Below, in pieces: positions 7,567 through 9,039 of a stretch of DNA of 9,039 bases. The stretch lies in assembly GCA_009843005.1 (NCBI GenBank), contig VYEH01000374.1, positions 1,621-10,659 of the forward strand. The letters run 5' to 3'. A program made the position numbers and the translations under genes. A model generated the notes under the pieces. The model saw nothing but the letters and a program-made list of their open reading frames with translations, was not told where the DNA came from and ran no database searches. The stretch's first letter is position 1; every line of letters begins with the position of its first letter. Source of the DNA: Pseudomonadota bacterium (lineage in GTDB: Bacteria; Pseudomonadota; Gammaproteobacteria; Steroidobacterales; Rariloculaceae).

Positions 7567-7986
7567 TCAGGGCGCGCCGAAGGTGACGGTTCCGAACGCG
7601 CCGTTGGTCAGCAGGATACTGAAAATCGTCGCCAGCAACGTGTTGGCGGCGAGAAAGATTCCCACGGCCATCAGCAGGGAACGGAAAAAATCCGCCCGTA
7701 ACTCGGATCGAAGCGAATCGATCTTGGCGATCAACTCGGAACGAACCGAGTCGATCCGGGCGCTCAACACGGAATGAACCGAGTCGATCCGGGAATTCAA
7801 CTCGGAATAAACGGAGTCGATCCGCGCGTGAAGTCCAGCGACTCCGGTCTCGAAGCGTTCAACGGTGACCGTTTGACTGGCGGATTGGTTCACGACGTCT
7901 ACGATGGCATCGGCCTGCTCGGCCTGTATGTCCGCTGCCTCAAGGCGGCGGGCCGCTTCAAGTGTATCAAATGCCGGGTCGGCCAT
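7567..7986 (-). CDS. Small coiled-coil protein with C-terminal membrane segment (DUF1640/CCDC90-like)
   Basis: This is a 139-aa protein. The N-terminal part (7-32, DTLEAARRLEAADIQAEQAD) resembles the start of the DUF1640/CCDC90-like family, whose members also end in a membrane anchor. Residues 52-95 are four 11-residue repeats of the form L-x-x-R/K-I-D-S-V/L-x-S-E/V, a hendecad pattern that gives a slightly right-handed coiled coil. A single hydrophobic segment spans 103-127, followed by a short Gly/Ala-rich tail. The ATG at 7986 has GGAG eight bases upstream, a good ribosome site. The gene stands alone, convergent with the protease. Its role is unknown; membrane-tethered oligomer formation is all the sequence suggests. 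No Sec signal is present, so the coiled coil is probably cytoplasmic. Confidence 0.87.
   Translation of the reverse strand: MADPAFDTLEAARRLEAADIQAEQADAIVDVVNQSASQTVTVERFETGVAGLHARIDSVYSELNSRIDSVHSVLSARIDSVRSELIAKIDSLRSELRADFFRSLLMAVGIFLAANTLLATIFSILLTNGAFGTVTFGAP
7702..7833 (-). repeat. Four tandem 33-bp coding repeats
   Basis: Four in-frame 33-bp units, each marked by a GAGTCGAT-like core (minus-strand ATCGACTC), encode the RIDSV/KIDSL hendecads of the coiled-coil gene. The three inner copies are close to identical in their core, and the outermost (7702-7734) is more diverged. No copy breaks the frame. Such arrays commonly change copy number by slippage or unequal crossing over. Confidence 0.85.
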
Positions 7987-8077
7987 GATCTGTGCTCCGC
8001 AAGGTGTTGGATTCGGACGCTTGATCTTCGCGCGACCGCAGGATCAAGGATAGCGGCCGCGACGCGGTAGGAAAGTC

Positions 8078-8106
8078 GCATTTCCGGCGATAACGGCCGG
8101 AAATGC
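8078..8106. repeat. Perfect 11-bp inverted repeat
   Basis: GCATTTCCGGC (8078-8088) and GCCGGAAATGC (8096-8106) are exact reverse complements around the 7-base loop GATAACG. There is no T-run on the plus strand and only a short TTT on the minus strand, so it does not look like a standard terminator. It could be an operator for the coiled-coil gene, whose start is 92 bp away, or a REP-like element. Confidence 0.75.
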
Positions 8107-8190
8107 AGGCGCCGGGAGGGTTAGTTCGAAATTTTCGCTGCCGGGGGAGCACCCGGAATGAGGTCAGGACATGCCGGCCAGCTAACGCTG

Positions 8191-8216
8191 CCGGAAATAG
8201 CGCCGCCTGATTCCGG
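8191..8216. repeat. Imperfect inverted repeat sharing the CCGGAA(A)T motif
   Basis: CCGGAAAT (8191-8198) faces ATTCCGG (8210-8216) across 11 bases, pairing over seven bases with one bulged A. It reuses the stem motif of the perfect palindrome about 110 bp to the left. Confidence 0.5.
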
Positions 8217-8217
8217 T

Positions 8218-8257
8218 GTTCTGTTCAACTGAACCGTCATTGTCAGTTGGACAGAGC
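8218..8257 (-). terminator. Hairpin just after the TctA-TctB stop, possible terminator
   Basis: CTGTTCAACTGA (8221-8232) pairs with TCAGTTGGACAG (8243-8254) with one non-Watson-Crick position. The stem can be stretched to about 15 pairs (8218-8232 with 8243-8257), and the loop is 10 bases. It begins five bases after the TAG of the leftward TctA-TctB gene. No T-run follows on the minus strand, and the two imperfect pairs would be A-C in minus-strand RNA, so intrinsic termination is uncertain. 3'-end protection is another reading. Confidence 0.4.
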
Positions 8258-8262
8258 TCCCT

Positions 8263-9039
8263 CTAGATGATGAGCCACTCCGGGAAGCCGCTCGGCAACA
8301 CGCCTTGCAGCCAAAACCCCAGGTAAGAGGTGTGGAACAGCATGCCCATCACCTGATCGTAGAAGAACACCAGAACCGCCCAGCCCGCCAACGCGTAGGC
8401 CGCCGCAAAACGCCTGCGGTAGTGCCCCCAGCGCAACAGGTAGACGCCGATGAATACCGGCATGGCGATCTTCTGTCCCACCAGCAGCGTCAGCACCAGT
8501 ATCCCGGCCAGGTAGCCGAAGAAGGGCAACGCCTCCGCCAGCCACGCATCCTCGGCAGCTTGCTTCCAGGTCACTCTCCAGGCGCCCACAGCCTCGTTCG
8601 CCGCCAACAGCTCGAGCAGGTCGCGAACCGTGACGACCAGGGCCAGAATCGCGCCCGGCACGGTAATCAGCAGAGGGAACTGCCTCACGGGCGGCGGCCA
8701 TTCCAGGGACGAGAAGCCGGCCCAGACAAAAACGGCCAACAGGATCAGCGAAAAAGGCAGGGACAGGGCCGGATTGCGCTCGGACGCCTCTCCAGCCTTT
8801 GGCCCGCCCTTCAGCCGCTGCCGGGCGATGCCTCTGGCGGCGAAAACCAGTGTGATAACAATCACCAGCAAGAGCAGCAGCACGATGGGCCGTTCGAGCC
8901 ATCCGATCCCCTGGTGCACCCGCATGCTGATCTGGAACGAGCCCTCGAGAATGCCGCCGAGCACCAGCGCGAGTATCACCGGCGGGCGGGGCCAGCCGCC
9001 GCGCTTCATGAAGAACCCGAGGACGCCGAAGAACGTGCA
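8263..9039 (-). CDS. TctA-TctB fusion permease of a TTT carboxylate transporter (3' part)
   Basis: The frame is open to the right edge, so only the last 258 residues are seen. Fragment residues 1-70 match the C-terminal end of TctA: FFGVLGFFMKRGGWPRPP, then a membrane segment VILALVLGGILEGSF, and the paired segment PIVLLLLLVIVITLVF. Ordinary TctA proteins stop shortly after this. Here a basic linker (71-90) leads into about 165 more residues with four membrane segments (about 93-110, 120-140, 169-203 as a long or split pair, and 212-232). The arrangement and the PFFGYLAGILVLTLLVGQ block resemble TctB, the small membrane subunit. The protein would thus carry both membrane parts of the transporter in one chain. 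The partner receptor is not adjacent; the TctC-like protein at 1845 is the only candidate in view. An internal ATG near 9009 is not the true start. Confidence 0.88.
   Translation of the reverse strand, partial: CTFFGVLGFFMKRGGWPRPPVILALVLGGILEGSFQISMRVHQGIGWLERPIVLLLLLVIVITLVFAARGIARQRLKGGPKAGEASERNPALSLPFSLILLAVFVWAGFSSLEWPPPVRQFPLLITVPGAILALVVTVRDLLELLAANEAVGAWRVTWKQAAEDAWLAEALPFFGYLAGILVLTLLVGQKIAMPVFIGVYLLRWGHYRRRFAAAYALAGWAVLVFFYDQVMGMLFHTSYLGFWLQGVLPSGFPEWLII

Larger units (their letters stand above)
7987..8262. other. 276-bp intergenic region rich in CCGGAA(A)T half-sites
   Basis: No protein gene is supported here. CCGGAA(A)T or its inverse occurs five times: 8080-8087 (inverse), 8097-8104, 8153-8159, 8191-8198 and 8210-8216 (inverse). 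These build two hairpins, one perfect. CTTGATC/GATCAAG at about 8019-8047 is a further weak inverted pair. A plus-strand frame open from 8054 to 8158 ends in KFSLPGEHPE plus stop, echoing the C-terminus of the protease. The right end holds a possible terminator for the TctA-TctB gene. A promoter for the coiled-coil gene is expected in 7987-8077, but no convincing boxes are visible. Confidence 0.6.

Noticed and set aside
7987..8060. Possible tRNA, because the area contains GGATTCGGAC resembling an antisense T-loop
   Set aside because: The T-loop would be TCCGAAT instead of TTCGAAT, the flanking bases do not pair as a T-stem, and no acceptor or anticodon stem can be drawn.
8120..8186. Integron attC-like site from GTTAG and GCTAAC ends
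   Set aside because: The boxes face the wrong way for the RYYYAAC/GTTRRRY arrangement, GTTAGTT breaks the consensus, and there is no integrase or cassette context.

Overview
This is a GC-rich window from a diderm bacterium, most likely a proteobacterium. The grounds are a TTT-family (TctABC) carboxylate uptake system, a polar amino acid ABC system, Sec signal peptides, a lipobox and a kexin-like secreted protease. I cannot place it to order or genus. The genes look chromosomal and housekeeping or accessory in type. I see no phage, IS, CRISPR or RNA gene.

Layout, left to right. (1) 79-1695, minus strand: a two-gene ABC import unit, ATPase first and permease second, three bases apart. It may continue past the left edge; no solute-binding protein for it lies in the window. 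(2) 1696-1844: a divergent promoter region. (3) 1845-2972, plus: an exported TctC/Bug-type solute-binding protein. (4) 3079-3927, plus: a short-chain dehydrogenase of the HSDL2-like group whose catalytic Tyr position holds Trp. (5) 4096-7486, plus: a secreted 179-aa protein with a prodomain-like C-terminal half, followed at once by a 948-aa lipoprotein protease. The protease order is lipobox, Ig-like domain, Calx-beta-like domain, CARDB-like domain, S8 catalytic domain and P domain. (6) 7567-7986, minus: a small coiled-coil/membrane protein built on a 33-bp repeat. (7) 7987-8262: an intergenic stretch full of CCGGAA(A)T inverted repeats. (8) 8263-9039, minus, running off the right edge: the end of a TctA permease fused to a TctB-like domain.

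How the genes may work together. The ABC pair and the TTT parts (receptor at 1845, membrane protein at 8263) point to scavenging of amino acids and carboxylates. The TTT receptor and its likely membrane partner are 5.3 kb apart and on opposite strands, so their pairing is an inference. The most notable unit is 4096-7486. The protease lacks the N-terminal prodomain usual for its family, while the small exported protein encoded just upstream has a region resembling one. This suggests a split protease/chaperone pair. The second notable point is the SDR with the missing catalytic Tyr.
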